9,883 nt of DNA from an uncultured Sphingobium sp. GTDB lineage: Bacteria; Pseudomonadota; Alphaproteobacteria; Sphingomonadales; Sphingomonadaceae. Below are positions 8,331-9,883 of this stretch, in pieces (the stretch's first letter is position 1; each line of letters opens with the position of its first letter). The position numbers were made by a program, and so were the translations under genes. The notes beneath the pieces were generated by a model. The model searched no databases and was not told the DNA's origin. It saw only the letters and a program-made list of their open reading frames with translations. The stretch is taken from positions 1-9,883 of the forward strand of contig CAJYHD010000249.1 of assembly GCA_913773715.1 (NCBI GenBank). Direction: 5' to 3'.

Positions 8331-8356
8331 TGCCGGGGCAGGGGACTGCCCCGGCA
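8331..8356 (-). terminator. Strong hairpin terminator after the cytoplasmic oxidoreductase gene
   Basis: TGCCGGGGCA (8331-8340) and TGCCCCGGCA (8347-8356) form a perfect 10-bp stem with a 6-nt loop, 5 bases after the TGA of the minus-strand oxidoreductase. On the minus strand a short TTTT occurs about 9 bases beyond the stem, so the U-tract is weak and distant. It probably separates this gene from the GFOR/lactonase operon. The remaining 126 bases up to 8205 should hold that operon's promoter; I could not identify boxes with confidence. Confidence 0.65.
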
Positions 8357-8361
8357 TGCTT

Positions 8362-9528
8362 TCAACCTTCCGGGAGGCCGGTCCACTTGGTGTCTGACCC
8401 CGCATTCGCGATCACCGCCTCGACGAACGCCATGGTGCGGACACCATCGGGAACGGAAGGAAACCAGTCCGCCTCACCCTTGTCGCCGGGCCCGGCCGGT
8501 GCGTCGGACCGGATGCGGCGGGCGAACGCGCGGTAGAGGTTGGCAAACGCCTCGATATAGCCTTCGGGATGGCCGGACGGCGTGCGCAGCCGATACTGTG
8601 TCGTGTCGGCAAGGCCAGGACCACCTGCGCGCACGATCTCGGCAGGCTTGTCGAGCCAGCGCAGCAGCAGCGTGTTCGGCTCCATCTGCGACCATTCCAG
8701 GCCCCCATGTTCGCCATGGATGCGCAGCTTCAGCCCGTTCTCATCACCCGCCGCGACCTGCGTGGCCTTCAGCACGCCGCGCGCCCCATCGGAGAGGCGA
8801 AGTAACACGCTGACATCGTCGTCCAGGCGCCGTCCCTCGACGTGGATGGCAAGGTCGGCGCACAATTGCTCGACTCGCTCACCCGACACATGCTCTGCCA
8901 GATGGAAGGCATGGGTGCCGATGTCGCCCAAGCATCCGCCCAGTCCCGCACGCGCCGGATCGGTGCGCCATTCCGCCTGCTTGTTGCCGTCGCGGTCGAT
9001 CGCCTTGGCGAGCCAACCCTGCGAATATTCGACCTGCACCAGCCGGATCTTGCCAAAATCACCCCGCGCCACCCGCGCGCGCGCCTCTTCCACCATGGGG
9101 TAGCCGCTATAGGTGAAGGCGAGGCCATAATGGCGACCGGAGCGAGCGGCGGCGGCGGCGATCTCCTGCGCTTCGGCGAAATCGAGCGCCATCGGCTTTT
9201 CGCAGAACACGTGGAAGCCCGCGTCCAGCGCTGCGATCGACATCGGCTTGTGCAGATGGTTGGGCGTCACGATCGCGACCGCGTCGATTCGCTCTTCTGG
9301 CGGCAGTGCGGCTTCCCCACTCAGCATGTCGTCCAAGCTGTCATAAGTCCGCGCGGATTCGATGCCAAGCGAGTTGCCCGACCGCTGGTTGCGCGCCGCA
9401 TCCCCGCTAAACGCGCCCGCGACGAGCCGCCAGTCCCCGTCCAGAGCAGCCGCATTACGATGGATCGCGCCAATGAACGCGCCTTCGCCGCCGCCCGCCA
9501 TGCCCAGACGCAAAGCCTTTCCAGCCAT
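8362..9528 (-). CDS. Cytoplasmic Gfo/Idh/MocA family NAD(P)-dependent sugar oxidoreductase
   Basis: Predicted 388 residues. N-terminal Rossmann segment LRLGMAGGGEGAFIGAIHR (about 6-24), VTPNHLHKP (88-96), FCEKPMAL with K111, and GGCLGDIGTHAFHL with D202 and H206 place it in the family. No signal peptide is present, unlike the GFOR-type enzyme downstream, and the two are not close duplicates. Relatives oxidise or reduce hydroxyls of sugars or inositols; the glycine-rich GGGEGAFIG form recalls inositol-dehydrogenase-like and ThuB-like proteins acting on (keto)glycosides, but the substrate cannot be fixed. The start is the second of two ATGs (9528): AAGGAG at 9535-9540 abuts the first ATG (9534) and sits six bases from the second. 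A hairpin follows the stop; the gene is divergent from a cytochrome c gene. Confidence 0.87.
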   Translation of the reverse strand: MAGKALRLGMAGGGEGAFIGAIHRNAAALDGDWRLVAGAFSGDAARNQRSGNSLGIESARTYDSLDDMLSGEAALPPEERIDAVAIVTPNHLHKPMSIAALDAGFHVFCEKPMALDFAEAQEIAAAAARSGRHYGLAFTYSGYPMVEEARARVARGDFGKIRLVQVEYSQGWLAKAIDRDGNKQAEWRTDPARAGLGGCLGDIGTHAFHLAEHVSGERVEQLCADLAIHVEGRRLDDDVSVLLRLSDGARGVLKATQVAAGDENGLKLRIHGEHGGLEWSQMEPNTLLLRWLDKPAEIVRAGGPGLADTTQYRLRTPSGHPEGYIEAFANLYRAFARRIRSDAPAGPGDKGEADWFPSVPDGVRTMAFVEAVIANAGSDTKWTGLPEG

Positions 9529-9534
9529 TCTCAT

Positions 9535-9540
9535 CTCCTT
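9535..9540 (-). promoter_or_regulatory. Shine-Dalgarno AAGGAG deciding the oxidoreductase start
   Basis: On the minus strand AAGGAG is followed directly by ATGAGAATG. Spacing to the first ATG is zero and to the second is six bases, so the second ATG (9528) is the functional start. Confidence 0.75.
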
Positions 9541-9546
9541 TACTCA

Positions 9547-9568
9547 TACATTTGCGGTACATTTTCGG
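9547..9568. repeat. Tandem 11-bp direct repeat in the divergent promoter region
   Basis: TACATTTGCGG (9547-9557) is followed directly by TACATTTTCGG (9558-9568), 10 of 11 bases identical. The unit is about one helical turn, so a regulator could bind both copies on the same DNA face. It lies in the leader of the minus-strand oxidoreductase gene. Confidence 0.45.
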
Positions 9569-9601
9569 CGTGGTATAAAACTCTGCCTTGATCTGGCACA
9601 G

Positions 9602-9613
9602 TTTACCGGTAAA
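9602..9613. promoter_or_regulatory. Perfect 12-bp palindrome TTTACCGGTAAA, candidate operator
   Basis: Fully symmetric with a central CG, in the AT-rich gap between divergent genes. The form resembles LacI-family operators, which are symmetric around a central CG. A possible plus-strand promoter (TTGATC at 9588-9593, AATAAC at 9612-9617, 18-base spacer) would overlap it, so binding could repress the cytochrome gene, the oxidoreductase, or both. No regulator gene is in the window. Confidence 0.45.
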
Positions 9614-9636
9614 TAACAATCAACGAAACATAAGAC

Positions 9637-9640
9637 GGAG
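9637..9640 (+). promoter_or_regulatory. Shine-Dalgarno GGAG for the GTG-initiated cytochrome c gene
   Basis: GGAG lies 8 bases before GTG at 9649. No in-frame ATG exists nearby, and the GTG opens directly onto a good signal peptide. Confidence 0.55.
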
Positions 9641-9648
9641 AGTCTAGG

Positions 9649-9883
9649 GTGCATAAATCGATTGGCCTCGGCCTGACCTCGATCGCTGCTTTCGCGGTCT
9701 TCGCTATTTCCTCGACCGTATCCGCGCAGACCGCGCCGCCTGCCTTCGCTGCATGTAAAGCATGCCACAGCGTCGAGAAAGGTGGCCGCAACGGCGTCGG
9801 TCCGAATCTGAACGGCGTAGTGGGGCGTCCGGCTGCTTCGGTGGCTGGCTTCAACTATTCCACTGCGCTCAAGAACTCCAAGC
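9649..9883 (+). CDS. Class I c-type cytochrome (c2/c-550 like), N-terminal part, runs off window
   Basis: The GTG start yields 78 residues before the window edge. The N-terminus [20 protein letters not shown] is a Sec signal peptide with a likely cleavage at VSA-Q (about 26/27). Heme attachment motif CKACH follows at 36-40 (C36, C39, axial H40), then [24 protein letters not shown], a typical class I pattern with the Gly/Pro loop. The Met axial ligand would lie beyond the window. It is expected to be a soluble periplasmic electron carrier. It is divergent from the oxidoreductase and shares a 120-base intergenic region containing a palindrome. Whether it accepts electrons from a sugar dehydrogenase or is general respiratory machinery is unknown. 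Confidence 0.88.
   Translation, partial: MHKSIGLGLTSIAAFAVFAISSTVSAQTAPPAFAACKACHSVEKGGRNGVGPNLNGVVGRPAASVAGFNYSTALKNSK

Noticed and set aside
8286..8813. Plus-strand open frame over the terminator and the end of the oxidoreductase gene
   Set aside because: Arg/Pro/Ser-rich translation typical of a shadow frame, and it crosses the terminator hairpin.

Overview
The window looks like chromosomal DNA from a GC-rich alphaproteobacterium, most likely a sphingomonad (Sphingomonas, Sphingobium, Novosphingobium and relatives). The grounds are the high GC with strong third-position G/C bias, a TonB-dependent receptor next to sugar genes, and two proteins close to Zymomonas-type sugar enzymes (a short GH68 sucrase without a leader and a Tat-exported glucose-fructose oxidoreductase homologue). 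The species assignment is inference.

Layout. Plus strand, 1-4380: the C-terminal 300 residues of a TonB-dependent receptor (1-905), a GH68 fructosyl-hydrolase/transferase (1024-2130), an overlapping ROK fructokinase (2118-3026) and an MHS-family MFS permease very like alpha-ketoglutarate permease (3079-4380). This reads as a sucrose or fructan uptake and breakdown operon. The short, AT-richer convergent gap (4381-4512) carries an imperfect 23-bp inverted repeat around a 77-bp spacer; its right arm runs into the end of the next gene. Minus strand, read right to left from 9528 to 4513: a cytoplasmic Gfo/Idh/MocA oxidoreductase (8362-9528) followed by a hairpin terminator; a Tat-signal Gfo/Idh/MocA oxidoreductase of the GFOR type (7098-8204) whose stop overlaps the start of a Tat-signal SMP-30/gluconolactonase (6088-7101); then a nucleotidyltransferase-fold protein (5240-6013) overlapping a calcineurin-like metallophosphoesterase (4513-5256). 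At the right edge a plus-strand c-type cytochrome begins with GTG at 9649 and runs off the window. Its divergent promoter region holds a perfect 12-bp palindrome and a tandem 11-bp repeat.

How the genes may work together (inference). The receptor brings sucrose or fructo-oligosaccharide across the outer membrane. The GH68 enzyme splits off fructose, and the ROK kinase makes fructose-6-phosphate. In the periplasm the GFOR-type enzyme could oxidise glucose to gluconolactone with fructose or another sugar as acceptor, and the adjacent lactonase would open the lactone. The two operons converge on each other and could form one sucrose-handling neighbourhood. The nucleotidyltransferase/phosphoesterase pair has no evident link to sugar metabolism and is the least understood part of the window.
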